Assembly (NCBI RefSeq): GCF_024199945.1
Contig: NZ_JANADP010000001.1
Location: forward strand, 3,472,001 to 3,536,000
Reading direction: 5' to 3'
Length of the DNA: 64,000 bases
DNA from: Bradyrhizobium sp. CCGUVB4N
Lineage (GTDB): Bacteria > Pseudomonadota > Alphaproteobacteria > Rhizobiales > Xanthobacteraceae
A model generated the notes under the pieces. It saw only the letters and a list, made by a program, of their open reading frames with translations, did not search any database and was not told the DNA's origin. Shown piece after piece: positions 37,726-46,763 of this stretch. Both the position numbers and the translations under genes were made by a program. Positions within the stretch are counted from its first letter, which is position 1, and the number at the start of each line of letters is the position of its first letter.

Positions 37726-37809
37726 GCGGTTGAGGCAAAGCGTCGTCCGGCGTCCGGTCCACCGCCGGTAGCCGACATCACAACAGGATCAGCAAGGTTC
37801 GGCTAAGGG
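37726..37809. repeat. Direct repeat of about 84 bp, copy 2
   Basis: Second copy of the 37179-37260 repeat; the last 40 bases (AGCCGACATCACAACAGGAT onward) are identical in both copies. Confidence 0.85.
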
Positions 37810-37896
37810 CCACAAGGCGACATCGGCCTTTCTTACGCGGCCCTTAACCGCGCTTGGCGTTATCAGAATCCGACGCCGCCCTTGTGAGCACACGCC

Positions 37897-38079
37897 CTAG
37901 TCTTCGCCGGCCTTTGACCGAGCTTCGCGGGCCAATCGTTCCGCTTTGAGCCGCTCGCGGTTCTCGTGGAGGGAGTGCTGGGCCCTCGCATAGTCGTTCA
38001 TCGGCTTCTGCGGTTTGACGGGCTTGAACGCCTTGTCGGCTTCGCGCCTGGCGCGATCAGAGGAATGATCTCTCAACAT
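37897..38079 (-). CDS. 60-aa charged small protein
   Basis: The sequence MLRDHSSDRARREADKAFKP ... NDYARAQHSLHENRERLKAE resembles short, highly charged helical proteins common in bradyrhizobia. The ribosome site is weak, and an internal start at MNDYARAQ is possible. The role is unknown. Confidence 0.5.
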   Translation of the reverse strand: MLRDHSSDRARREADKAFKPVKPQKPMNDYARAQHSLHENRERLKAERLAREARSKAGED

Positions 38080-38536
38080 GTGTCGATCTCGATGTGCTTG
38101 AAACTGTGTGGCCCGCGAATTCGCCGACGTCCCGTCCGCGTTCGCGGGCTGGTGAAACAGGCGTTGTCCTTGGCGTGGAGAAGTCGGGTCTGGGTAAACA
38201 ACTGACGCCGACCGGCTCGGTTCCTCGAAAGACTGTCCGATGCCAAATAAAGGCCGGGCTGGTCGCGAACCGGCTAATGGTCGAGGCAGGGCAGAGACGA
38301 GCCTCTGCGTCGAGATGCCCTTATGGGCCGGCGTTCGCTTTTTGGATTGTGACAGATTACCCCTGTTTTGCCCGACGCGTCAACAAAAATTCGTAAAATG
38401 CGAAATATGCTTCTGCAGCCAAGGGATTGGCTACTGTGCATGGGGTTGTTTTCCAGTTTTGGTTTGGGCTTGGGATTGCAAACAAAAAGGGCCGCCTCGA
38501 TGGGCGGCCCTTTGGTCTCGCGCGTTGTGGCGTCGC
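38080..38536. other. Intergenic region before the oxalate catabolic cluster
   Basis: 457 bases without a convincing gene. Its last 50 bases contain the terminator of frc. Composition becomes AT-richer at 38340-38480. Confidence 0.4.
38487..38512 (-). terminator. Rho-independent terminator of frc
   Basis: AAGGGCCGCC (38487-38496) pairs perfectly with GGCGGCCCTT (38503-38512), loop of six. Read on the minus strand it ends in TTTTTGTTT, about 25 bases after the frc stop. Confidence 0.85.
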
Positions 38537-39814
38537 TTATTCAGCGGCCTGCTTCTGCGGCGGGTCGAGCGCGCCGGACTTGTGGATGTCGGCGACCTGG
38601 TGGTCGCTGAAGCCGAGCACGGCGCGCAGGATCTCGTCGGTGTGCTCGCCGAGCAGCGGGGAGCGGGTGACGTCGCTCGGTGAATCCGACAGCTTGATCG
38701 GGTTGCCGACCGAGATGTACTTGCCGCGGGTCGGGTGATCGACCTCGACCACGGTGCCGGTCGCGCGCAGCGACTGGTCCTCGGCGATCTCCTTCATCGA
38801 CAGGATCGGGCCGCAGGGGATGTCGTCCTTGTTGAGGATCTCCATCGCCTCGAACTTGGTCTTGGTCATCGTCCACTGCTCGATGCGGGCGAAGATCTCG
38901 TTCAGGCGCGGCAGGCGGGCCGGGGGCTTGGCGTAGTTCGGATCGGTCTTCCAGGTCGGCTCGCCGATCACGTCGCAGATCTTCTCCCAGACCGGGGCCT
39001 GGGTGATGAAGTAGATGTAGGCGTTGGGATCGGTCTCCCAGCCCTTGCACTTCAGGATGCGGCCGGGCTGGCCACCGCCGGAATCGTTGCCGGCGCGCGG
39101 CACGGCATCGCCGAACGGAATGCCTTCGCCGAACTGGCTGTATTCCTTGAGCGGACCGTGGGCGAGACGCTGCTGGTCGCGCAGCTTGACGCGGGCGAGG
39201 TTGAGCACGCCGTCCTGCATCGCTGCCGTGACGCGCTGACCCTTACCCGAATGGGTGCGCTGATAAAGCGCGGTGACGATGCCGAGCGCCAGATGCAGGC
39301 CGGTGCCGCTGTCGCCGATCTGCGCGCCGGTCACGAGCGGCAGGCCATCGCGGAAGCCGGTGGTCGAGGCGGCGCCGCCGGTGCACTGCGCGACGTTCTC
39401 ATAGACCTTGCAGTCTTCGTACGGTCCGGGGCCAAAGCCCTTGATCGAGGCGACGATCATCTTCGGGTTGATCGCCTGGATCTTCTCCCAGGGGAAACCC
39501 ATGCGGTCGAGCACGCCGGGGCCGAAGTTCTCGACCAGCACGTCGCATTTCTTGATCAGCTCGGTGAGGACTTCCTTGCCCTTGGGGTTCTTGGTGTCGA
39601 GCGTGATCGAACGCTTGTTGTGGTTGAGCATGGTGAAATACAGGCTGTCCACGTTCGGGATGTCCTGCAGCTGGCCGCGGGTGATGTCACCCACGCCCGG
39701 GCGTTCCACCTTGATCACGTCGGCGCCGAACCATGCGAGCAGCTGCGTGCAGGTCGGTCCGGACTGGACGTGGGTGAAGTCGAGAATGCGAACGCCCTCG
39801 AGCGCTTTGGTCAT
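38537..39814 (-). CDS. frc: Formyl-CoA:oxalate CoA-transferase
   Basis: The 425-aa class III CoA-transferase moves CoA from formyl-CoA to oxalate, giving oxalyl-CoA and formate. It follows the Oxalobacter Frc pattern throughout ([57 protein letters not shown]). [10 protein letters not shown] contains Asp168, equivalent to the catalytic aspartate (Asp169) of the characterised enzyme. It is 63 bases downstream of oxc and ends at a strong terminator, so oxc-frc form one operon. Confidence 0.95.
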   Translation of the reverse strand: MTKALEGVRILDFTHVQSGPTCTQLLAWFGADVIKVERPGVGDITRGQLQDIPNVDSLYFTMLNHNKRSITLDTKNPKGKEVLTELIKKCDVLVENFGPGVLDRMGFPWEKIQAINPKMIVASIKGFGPGPYEDCKVYENVAQCTGGAASTTGFRDGLPLVTGAQIGDSGTGLHLALGIVTALYQRTHSGKGQRVTAAMQDGVLNLARVKLRDQQRLAHGPLKEYSQFGEGIPFGDAVPRAGNDSGGGQPGRILKCKGWETDPNAYIYFITQAPVWEKICDVIGEPTWKTDPNYAKPPARLPRLNEIFARIEQWTMTKTKFEAMEILNKDDIPCGPILSMKEIAEDQSLRATGTVVEVDHPTRGKYISVGNPIKLSDSPSDVTRSPLLGEHTDEILRAVLGFSDHQVADIHKSGALDPPQKQAAE

Positions 39815-39877
39815 TGTGTTGCTCCGTACTCTGTCTGCCCCCGCGAACCGCAGGGAATAAAGGTTGAGGGGGTGGAC

Positions 39878-41611
39878 TTACTTCTTCTTCTGCAGAACGC
39901 TCTGCGGATTGAGGTTGCCGATGCGGCCGCTCTCCGAGCCCGCGGCCGGATCGATCACCGCGTTGATCAGCGTCGGCTTGCCGGACGCCATCGCCTCGTT
40001 GACGGCGCGCTTGAGCTCGTCGGGCGAGGTCGCATTCACGCCGACGCCGCCGAAGGCTTCCATCATCTTGTCGTAGCGCGCGCCCTTGACGAACACGGTC
40101 GTCGCCGGATCGGCGTTGACGCTGTTGACGTCGGTGCCGCGATAGATGCCGTCATTGTTGAAGATGACGACGCAGATCGGCAAATTGTAGCGGCAGATGG
40201 TCTCGACCTCCATGCCGGAGAAGCCGAAGGCCGAGTCGCCTTCAACCGCCAGCACGGGGTGGCCGGTTTCGAGCGCAGCCGCGATCGCCTGCCCCATGCC
40301 GATGCCCATCACGCCCCAGGTGCCGACGTCGAGACGCTTGCGCGGGCGGTACATGTCGATGACGCCGCGGGCGAGGTCGAGCGTGTTGGCGCCTTCGTTG
40401 ACGAGGATCGCCTCGGGATGATCCTTGATCACGTTCTTCAGCACGCCGAGCGCGCCGTGATAATCCATCGGCGACTTGTTGTTCATGAGCTTCGGCGCCA
40501 TCTTGGCGACGTTCTCATCGCGCTTGGTCACGATGGCCTTGGTCCATTCCACCGGCGGTGCGGTCCAGCCCGTAGCGATGGCCTGGTTGAAGGCTGAGAC
40601 CACCGAGCCGATGTCGCCGACGACGGGCGCGACGATCTCGACGTTGGAGTCCATTTCCTTCGGCTCGATGTCGACCTGGATGAACTTCTTCGGGGCTTCG
40701 CCCCAGCTCTTGCCCTTGCCGTGCGAGAGCAGCCAGTTCAGCCGCGCGCCGATCAGCATGACGACGTCGGAGTCCTTCAGCACCGTCGAACGCGCCGCAC
40801 CTGCGCACTGCGGATGGGTGTCGGGCAGCAGGCCCTTGGCCATGCTCATCGGGAGGAACGGCACGCCGCTCTTCTCGACGAAGGTCTTGATCTCTTCATC
40901 GGCCTGCGCGTAGGCCGCGCCCTTGCCGAGGATGATGAGCGGACGCTTTGCGGCCTTGAGCACGTCGAGCGCGCGCTTGACCGAAGCGGGCGAGGGGATC
41001 TGCGCCGGAGCCGCGTCGATCACCTTGACCAGCGACTTCTGGCCGGCCTCGGCGTTCATCACCTGGCCGAACAGTTTTGCCGGCAGGTCGAGATAGACGC
41101 CGCCCGGACGGCCCGAGACCGCGGCGCGGATGGCGCGGGCGAAAGCGATGCCGATGTCCTGGGCGTGCAGCACGCGATAGGCCGCCTTGCACAGCGGCTT
41201 GGCGATCGCGAGCTGGTCCATTTCCTCGTAGTCGCCCTGCTGGAGGTCGACGATCTCGCGCTCGGAGGAGCCCGAGACCAGGATCATCGGATAGCAGTTG
41301 GTGGTGGCGTGTGCGAGCGCAGTGAGACCATTGAGGAAACCGGGCGCCGACACCGTGAGGCAGACGCCGGGCTTCTTGGTGAGATAGCCGGCGATGCCTG
41401 CGGCGTAACCGGCGTTCTGCTCGTGGCGGAAGGAGATCACGCGAATGCCTTCGGCCTGCGCCATGCGGCCCAGATCCGTGATCGGGATGCCCGGCACATT
41501 ATAGATGGTGTTGATGCCGTTCAGCTTGAGCGCGTCGATGACGAGATGGAAACCATCCGTCAGTTCCTGCTCGGTGCCCGGTGCTTCGGACTTGGTCGCG
41601 GTGTTCAGCAT
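39878..41611 (-). CDS. oxc: Oxalyl-CoA decarboxylase
   Basis: This 577-aa ThDP enzyme converts oxalyl-CoA to formyl-CoA and CO2 in the cytoplasm. Landmarks: the ThDP glutamate in [33 protein letters not shown] near the N-terminus, and the Mg/ThDP motif [20 protein letters not shown] ending in [23 protein letters not shown] is typical of Oxc. Together with Frc it forms the cycle in which formyl-CoA regenerates oxalyl-CoA. No operator-like palindrome lies between it and the GntR gene, which are 74 bases apart, so it may be cotranscribed with that regulator. Confidence 0.95.
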   Translation of the reverse strand: MLNTATKSEAPGTEQELTDGFHLVIDALKLNGINTIYNVPGIPITDLGRMAQAEGIRVISFRHEQNAGYAAGIAGYLTKKPGVCLTVSAPGFLNGLTALAHATTNCYPMILVSGSSEREIVDLQQGDYEEMDQLAIAKPLCKAAYRVLHAQDIGIAFARAIRAAVSGRPGGVYLDLPAKLFGQVMNAEAGQKSLVKVIDAAPAQIPSPASVKRALDVLKAAKRPLIILGKGAAYAQADEEIKTFVEKSGVPFLPMSMAKGLLPDTHPQCAGAARSTVLKDSDVVMLIGARLNWLLSHGKGKSWGEAPKKFIQVDIEPKEMDSNVEIVAPVVGDIGSVVSAFNQAIATGWTAPPVEWTKAIVTKRDENVAKMAPKLMNNKSPMDYHGALGVLKNVIKDHPEAILVNEGANTLDLARGVIDMYRPRKRLDVGTWGVMGIGMGQAIAAALETGHPVLAVEGDSAFGFSGMEVETICRYNLPICVVIFNNDGIYRGTDVNSVNADPATTVFVKGARYDKMMEAFGGVGVNATSPDELKRAVNEAMASGKPTLINAVIDPAAGSESGRIGNLNPQSVLQKKK

Positions 41612-41685
41612 GGGCCTTGTCTCCCTGGTCTCAAGATAACGGGGCGAATTTTTCGCCCTTCTGGTGAATGTTGCTAGGTGAAGAG

Positions 41686-42417
41686 TTACGTGAACAGTTC
41701 CTGGCCATGCGCTTCGACGTAAGCGGCAAGGCCAAGGGTGTGGTCGCGGGCGCGCTTCTCGGCGAGCTCGGTGTCGCGGGCCTCCAGCGCTTCGATCATG
41801 GCGAGATGCTCGGGCAGCGAGGTCGCGGTGCGGTCCTTGCGGCCGATCGTCAGCTGGCGATAACCGCGCACGTGCAGCAGCAGGTCGTTGGTGAGATCGA
41901 CCAGCACCGGTGATTCCGACAGCGAGATCAGCGACTGGTGGAAGGCGATGTTGGCGCGCGAATATTCCTCGACGTGATCCTCGGGCAGGCGGTCCTTGCC
42001 GAAGTCCTTGAAGAAGTCGCGCAGCGCCGAGATGTCCTTCTTGCGCGCGGTGGTGGTGATGAGGCGCGCCGCCATGCTCTCCAGCGCCGCCCAGGCGCGG
42101 ATCATGTCGACGATCTCGCTCTTGGTCCGGCGCACGACCATGATGCCGCGGCGCGGCACGGTCTTCACGAAACCGTCCTGCTCGAGCATTGCGATTGCTT
42201 CGCGGATCGGCGTGCGGCTGACGCCCAGGCGTTCGGACAACGCGCGCTCGTCCAGCATCACCGGCTCGGGCGTCGAATAGATGTCCATCTTGAGGATGGC
42301 TTCCTTCAAGGCGTCATACGCCTTGTTCTTGAAGCTGCTCTCCGGGGCAATACGAACGATTGCGATGTCTGCCTCGGCCATGTTCGGCAACGCCTTGGTT
42401 GGTTTCCGCAGTGACAC
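41686..42417 (-). CDS. GntR/FCD-family regulator, candidate oxalate regulator
   Basis: The 243-aa protein has a GntR winged helix (about 40-105; [27 protein letters not shown]) and an all-helical FCD ligand domain ([27 protein letters not shown]). GTG 42417 is chosen because GGAGGAG lies eight bases upstream; the longer ORF from 42486 would start inside the operator. The perfect palindrome at 42474-42490 is 57 bases upstream, implying autoregulation. FCD proteins usually respond to carboxylates. It lies directly upstream of oxc-frc. Confidence 0.88.
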   Translation of the reverse strand: MSLRKPTKALPNMAEADIAIVRIAPESSFKNKAYDALKEAILKMDIYSTPEPVMLDERALSERLGVSRTPIREAIAMLEQDGFVKTVPRRGIMVVRRTKSEIVDMIRAWAALESMAARLITTTARKKDISALRDFFKDFGKDRLPEDHVEEYSRANIAFHQSLISLSESPVLVDLTNDLLLHVRGYRQLTIGRKDRTATSLPEHLAMIEALEARDTELAEKRARDHTLGLAAYVEAHGQELFT

Positions 42418-42473
42418 GACGATTCTCCTCCAGTGGGAGTCGTCTTTTACAGGAATATTTACCGGAAAGTTTT

Positions 42474-42490
42474 TGGCATACCACATGCCA
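42474..42490. promoter_or_regulatory. Oxalate-regulon operator, site 5 (GntR gene)
   Basis: TGGCATACCACATGCCA is a perfect 6-base inverted repeat with a 5-base spacer (TGGCAT-ACCAC-ATGCCA), the size expected for a GntR-family dimer. It is 57 bases upstream of the GntR gene start. Confidence 0.72.
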
Positions 42491-42554
42491 GAATGTCAAG
42501 CTGCCTATTTTTTGCGGCGTTCTAAGGTGGTCTCTGACTTGACAAGTTGGCTTC

Positions 42555-42571
42555 TGGCATACCAAATGCCA
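42555..42571. promoter_or_regulatory. Oxalate-regulon operator, site 6 (acyl-CoA synthetase gene)
   Basis: TGGCATACCAAATGCCA is the second perfect copy and lies 81 bases from site 5 (start to start). It is 155 bases before the divergent acyl-CoA synthetase gene and may serve both directions. Confidence 0.7.
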
Positions 42572-42726
42572 TCGCTAGCCATTTTTGATCCAAGCTGGCG
42601 GAGTAATCAAGGCATTTCGCCGCTCCGTTCCGCCAAATGGAACAGAGCGCGGCGATGGCAAGTATCACGGGCAGCCGCATCACGCGCGCTTTGCAAAGCA
42701 AGAACTGAAGGTCAAGGGAGAAGCTC

Positions 42727-44856
42727 ATGTCCAATTCGAAAGACGTCGTCCGCAAGGTCCTTGACCAGGTCAAGGCCGACAACCGCACCAGCCTGACCGC
42801 CCCCGAAGGCAAGGTGGTCTGCGACGCCTACGGCATTCCGGTGCCGAAGGAGGACGTGGCCAAGTCGGCGGGCGAGGCCGGCAAGATGGCGTCTTCCATG
42901 GGCTTCCCGGTGGTGATGAAGATCGTCTCGCCGGACATTCTCCACAAGACCGAGGCCGGCGGCGTCATCGTCGGGGTCAAGACGGCGCAGGATGCCGAGA
43001 AGGCCTACGAGACCATTCTCGGCAATGCCAAGAAGTACAAGGCCGATGCCAAGATCGAGGGCATCCAGGTACAGCAGATGCTGGCCGGCGGCACCGAAGT
43101 CATCGTCGGCTCGATCACCGACGGTTCGTTCGGCAAGCTGGTGGCCTTCGGCCTCGGCGGCGTGCTGGTCGAGGTGCTCAAGGACATCACCTTCCGCCTC
43201 GCGCCCGCAACCAAGGAAGATGCGCTGTCGATGCTCGATGGCATTCAGGCACACGAAATCTTGAAGGGCGTGCGCGGCGGCGAGCCGGTGAACCGTACGG
43301 CGCTCGCCGACGTCATCGTCAAGGTCTCGCAGCTCGTCACCGACTTCCCTGAAATCGTCGAGCTCGACCTCAATCCTGTGTTCGCCACCGCAAAGGACGC
43401 GATTGCAGCCGACGTGCGCATCGTCGTCGACTTCGCCTACAAGCCCAAGCCGAAGCCGCGTCCGACCGAAGAGATCGTCGCGGCGATGAGCCGCATCATG
43501 CAGCCGAAGGCGGTCGCCGTGGTCGGCGCCTCTGCCGAGGACGGCAAGATCGGCAACTCCGTGATGAAGAATCTCATCAACGGTGGCTACAAGGGCGAGA
43601 TCTATCCGATCCACCCGAAGGCCTCCGAGATCCTCGGCTACAAGGCCTACAAGAGCGTCAAGGACGTGCCGGGCGTGATCGACACGGCGGTGTTCGCGAT
43701 CCCCGCAAAGTTCGTGGCCGCAGCGCTCACCGAATGCGGTGAGAAGAAGATCCCCGGTGCGGTCCTGATCCCGTCGGGCTTTGCGGAGGCCGGTGCACCG
43801 GAGCTGCAGGCCGAGATCGTCGAGGTCGGTAAGAAATACGACATCCGCCTGATGGGGCCGAACATCTACGGCTTCTATTATACGCCGGCGAACCTCTGCG
43901 CGACCTTCTGCACGGCTTATGACGTCAAGGGCCACGCGGCGCTGTCGTCGCAGTCGGGCGGCATCGGCATGGCCATCATCGGCTTCTCGCGCTCGGCGAA
44001 AATGGGCGTGTCGGCGATCGTCGGCCTCGGCAACAAGTCGGACATCGACGAGGACGATCTGCTCGCCTTCTTCGAGCAGGATCCGAACACGAATCTGATC
44101 GCGCAGCATTGCGAAGACCTCAAGGACGGCCGCGCCTTTGCGGAAGCCGCCAAGCGCGTCTCCAAGAAGAAGCCGGTGGTCGTGCTCAAGGCCGGCCGCA
44201 CCTCGGCCGGCGCCAAGGCGGCCTCGTCGCACACCGGCGCGCTCGCCGGTAACGACAAGATCTATGAGGACGTGCTGGCGCAATCCGGCGTGATCCGCGC
44301 GCGCAGCCTGCGGCAGCTGCTCGAATTCGCCCGTGGCGTTCCGGTGCTGCCGACCCCGAAGGGCGAGAACGTGCTGATCATCACCGGTGCGGGTGGTTCG
44401 GGCGTGCTGCTGTCGGACTCCTGCGTCGACAACGGCCTGTCGCTGATGTCGATGCCGCCGGATCTCGACGCGGCCTTCCGCAAGTTCATCCCGCCGTTCG
44501 GCGCGGCCGGAAATCCTGTGGATATCACCGGCGGCGAGCCGCCGATCACCTACGTCAACACGGTGAAGCTCGGCCTCTCGGACGAGCGCATCCACTCGCT
44601 GATCCTCGGCTACTGGCACACCATCGTCACGCCGCCGATGGTGTTCGCCCGCAACATGGTCGAGGTGAAGAAGGAGATGGAAGCGAAGGGCTTCGTGAAG
44701 CCGATCGTTGCCTCGCTCGCCGGCGACGTCGAGGTCGAGGAAGCTGCCGAATATCTCTACCAGAACGGCATCCCTGCCTATGCTTACTCGACCGAACTGC
44801 CGGTCGAGGTGCTGGGTGCCAAGTACAAGTGGGCCCGCGGCGCGGGCCTGCTCTGA
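42727..44856 (+). CDS. NDP-forming acyl-CoA synthetase (fused), possible oxalate or formate activator
   Basis: This 709-aa fusion has an N-terminal ATP-grasp domain (about 1-235; LTAPEGKVVCDAYGIPVP, KIVSPDILHKTEAGGV), a CoA-binding Rossmann domain (about 255-350; VAVVGASAEDGKIGNSVMKN) and a succinyl-CoA-ligase-like part. SSHTGALAGND carries the phosphohistidine of ADP-forming acyl-CoA synthetases. The ATP-grasp half comes first, the reverse of many bacterial Acs/Pat-type proteins. AAGGGAGAAG precedes the ATG. Its operator and location imply a role in oxalate metabolism, perhaps making the first formyl- or oxalyl-CoA. Confidence 0.85.
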   Translation: MSNSKDVVRKVLDQVKADNRTSLTAPEGKVVCDAYGIPVPKEDVAKSAGEAGKMASSMGFPVVMKIVSPDILHKTEAGGVIVGVKTAQDAEKAYETILGNAKKYKADAKIEGIQVQQMLAGGTEVIVGSITDGSFGKLVAFGLGGVLVEVLKDITFRLAPATKEDALSMLDGIQAHEILKGVRGGEPVNRTALADVIVKVSQLVTDFPEIVELDLNPVFATAKDAIAADVRIVVDFAYKPKPKPRPTEEIVAAMSRIMQPKAVAVVGASAEDGKIGNSVMKNLINGGYKGEIYPIHPKASEILGYKAYKSVKDVPGVIDTAVFAIPAKFVAAALTECGEKKIPGAVLIPSGFAEAGAPELQAEIVEVGKKYDIRLMGPNIYGFYYTPANLCATFCTAYDVKGHAALSSQSGGIGMAIIGFSRSAKMGVSAIVGLGNKSDIDEDDLLAFFEQDPNTNLIAQHCEDLKDGRAFAEAAKRVSKKKPVVVLKAGRTSAGAKAASSHTGALAGNDKIYEDVLAQSGVIRARSLRQLLEFARGVPVLPTPKGENVLIITGAGGSGVLLSDSCVDNGLSLMSMPPDLDAAFRKFIPPFGAAGNPVDITGGEPPITYVNTVKLGLSDERIHSLILGYWHTIVTPPMVFARNMVEVKKEMEAKGFVKPIVASLAGDVEVEEAAEYLYQNGIPAYAYSTELPVEVLGAKYKWARGAGLL

Positions 44857-44872
44857 GACGTGGAAGTCTCTT

Positions 44873-44900
44873 CACCTCTCCCCGTCCGCGGGGAGAGGTG
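44873..44900 (+). terminator. Palindromic hairpin after the acyl-CoA synthetase gene
   Basis: CACCTCTCCCC (44873-44883) pairs perfectly with GGGGAGAGGTG (44890-44900). It shares its core with the repeat at 7315-7480, so it is a minimal copy of that dispersed element that may act as a terminator before the IclR gene. Confidence 0.65.
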
Positions 44901-44917
44901 ATATCAGTCAGGTCGCG

Positions 44918-45757
44918 ATGAGCAAGAACGTGATCCGGCGTAAATCACTAGAAACACGATCGGCAGCAGAGGCCGATCGTGACGGCGGCGTGCAATCCGT
45001 CGACCGCGCGCTGTCGATCCTCGAGACGCTGGCTGAGGACGACGAGGGCTATCGCCTTAGCGATCTCGCCGTCCGCACCGGCCTGTCCGCCTCGACCGTG
45101 CATCGCCTGCTGGCGACGCTCGAAAGTCGCCGCTTCGTACAGTTCGACCGTGCCGAATCGAAATGGCATGTCGGCGTGCGCAGCTTTACGGTGGGCGCGA
45201 GCTTTGCGCGTCGGCGCAATTTTACCGCACAAGCCATTCCTTATTTGCGCAAATTGCGCGATCTGACCCGCGAGACCGCCAATCTCGCCGTGGTCGACGA
45301 CGAATTCATCATCGTGCTGACCCGCATGGAAAGCCGCGAGATCATGCGCTCGCTGACCAAGGTCGGCGGTCGCGTCGCGATGGTGACCTCCGGCGTCGGC
45401 AAGGCCGTGCTCGCGACCTATTCCGACGAGGATGTCGGCGCCGTCATCCGCCATCACGGTATGCCCAGGCTAACCGAGAAATCCATCGTGAGGCCGAGCG
45501 ACCTCTTTAAGGAACTCGCGACGATCCGGAAGCAGGGCTTTGCGGTGGACGACGAAGAAGCCGAGATGGGCCTGCGCTGCGTCGCCGCTGTGGTCTACAA
45601 CGCGCTCTCGGAACCGCTCGCCGCGATCTCGGTGTCCGGCCTGACCAGTCGCGTCACCGACGCCCGGCTGCCGGAGATCGGCCGCGTGGTGCGTGAGGTC
45701 GCCGCTGAACTGACGGCTGCGCTCGGGGGCGTGACGCCGGTGGTGAAGCCAGCCTGA
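44918..45757 (+). CDS. IclR-family regulator
   Basis: The 279-aa protein has an IclR winged helix (about 20-90; YRLSDLAVRTGLSASTVHRLL) and a C-terminal GAF-like effector domain (AVVDDEFIIVLTRMES, GFAVDDEEAEMGLRCVAAVV). ATG 44918 marks the start of the conserved part. IclR-type proteins often control acetate, protocatechuate or glyoxylate genes. Its position between the oxalate cluster and gcl makes glyoxylate control possible but unproven. Confidence 0.87.
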   Translation: MSKNVIRRKSLETRSAAEADRDGGVQSVDRALSILETLAEDDEGYRLSDLAVRTGLSASTVHRLLATLESRRFVQFDRAESKWHVGVRSFTVGASFARRRNFTAQAIPYLRKLRDLTRETANLAVVDDEFIIVLTRMESREIMRSLTKVGGRVAMVTSGVGKAVLATYSDEDVGAVIRHHGMPRLTEKSIVRPSDLFKELATIRKQGFAVDDEEAEMGLRCVAAVVYNALSEPLAAISVSGLTSRVTDARLPEIGRVVREVAAELTAALGGVTPVVKPA

Positions 45758-45865
45758 GTCGGATTTGCAGTCCGGCGTGCCTCGTCGAAAGAAATCACCT
45801 CTGGCGGCAAGAGCCCCAACATCGGTATATCCATCAGCCGCTGTCGCGTCTATCTGGGGAATGCC

Positions 45866-46678
45866 ATGCCTTCTGAGCTTCGTTCGCCCCGTCTCGCTGT
45901 CCTGATTGACGCCGATAACGCCTCCGCGAAGATCGCCGATGGGCTTTTCGAAGAGATTGCCAAGATCGGCGAGGCCAGCGTTCGCCGCATCTACGGCGAC
46001 TTTTCGAACGCGCGATCGAGGGGCTGGGCCGATATCTTGTCGAAGCACGCTATCATCCCGCAGCAGCAGTTCGCCTATACGACGGGGAAGAATGCCTCCG
46101 ACATAACCCTGGTCATTGATGCGATGGACCTGCTTCACAGCGGCCGGTTCGACGGCTTCTGTCTGGTGTCATCCGACAGCGATTTTACCCGTCTCGCCGC
46201 CCGCATCCGGGAGCAGGGCGTGGATGTCTTTGGGTTCGGCGAACACAAGACGCCGGAGAGCTTCAGGCAGGCCTGCCGACGCTTCGTTTATACAGAGAAC
46301 CTGCTTTCCGGCACGGCGAACACTCAAGACGCCGGGGCGGGGGCGACGCCGCTTCAGCCGCACAATGCCGCGACGCCCATCATCAAAAAGGTCATCACCC
46401 AGATGGAGAGCGAAGACGGCTGGGTGACGCTCGGGGAGGTCGGGCGACAGCTCGCTAACCTCGCTTCGGATTTCGATCCGAGGACCTTCGGTTTCCGCAA
46501 TCTGAGCAGCCTCGTGCGAAAGACAAATTCGTTCGAGATCGACGAGTCAAAAGGACGGTCGATGCGGATTCGGGTCAAGCCGGCTGCCGCAGCACCGCCG
46601 AGGACGCGGAACTCGCGCAGACCAGCAGCCAGACCTTCGAGGTCAGGGCCTGCGGGTGGGTCGGCGCCTAAAGCGTAA
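45866..46678 (+). CDS. NYN-domain (LabA/DUF88-like) protein with LOTUS domain
   Basis: The 270-aa protein has a PIN-like NYN nuclease fold (LAVLIDADNAS, DITLVIDAMDLLHSG, GFCLVSSDSDFTRLA), each supplying acidic residues of the metal site. An OST-HTH/LOTUS RNA-binding domain follows (about 170-235; SEDGWVTLGEVGRQLANLAS, FGFRNLSSLVRKTNSF), then a basic tail. This layout suggests an RNA-cleaving or RNA-binding enzyme. Confidence 0.88.
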   Translation: MPSELRSPRLAVLIDADNASAKIADGLFEEIAKIGEASVRRIYGDFSNARSRGWADILSKHAIIPQQQFAYTTGKNASDITLVIDAMDLLHSGRFDGFCLVSSDSDFTRLAARIREQGVDVFGFGEHKTPESFRQACRRFVYTENLLSGTANTQDAGAGATPLQPHNAATPIIKKVITQMESEDGWVTLGEVGRQLANLASDFDPRTFGFRNLSSLVRKTNSFEIDESKGRSMRIRVKPAAAAPPRTRNSRRPAARPSRSGPAGGSAPKA

Positions 46679-46763
46679 GCAGGGCCTGCCGCTATATTTG
46701 AGCTTGCCCAGTCTGGCGCAGGGCGTAACCATCGTCCGACCTTAACGCCATGCGAGGGTCCTG

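Noticed and set aside
31907..38536. Genomic island with tRNA-borne attachment sites
   Set aside because: The stretch has an IS, small ORFs and mixed composition, but I found no tRNA, integrase or att-like direct repeats at its borders.
41612..41685. Search for a separate operator directly before oxc
   Set aside because: The short gap after the GntR gene has no matching palindrome; oxc-frc would have to be read from the GntR promoter or an unrelated one.
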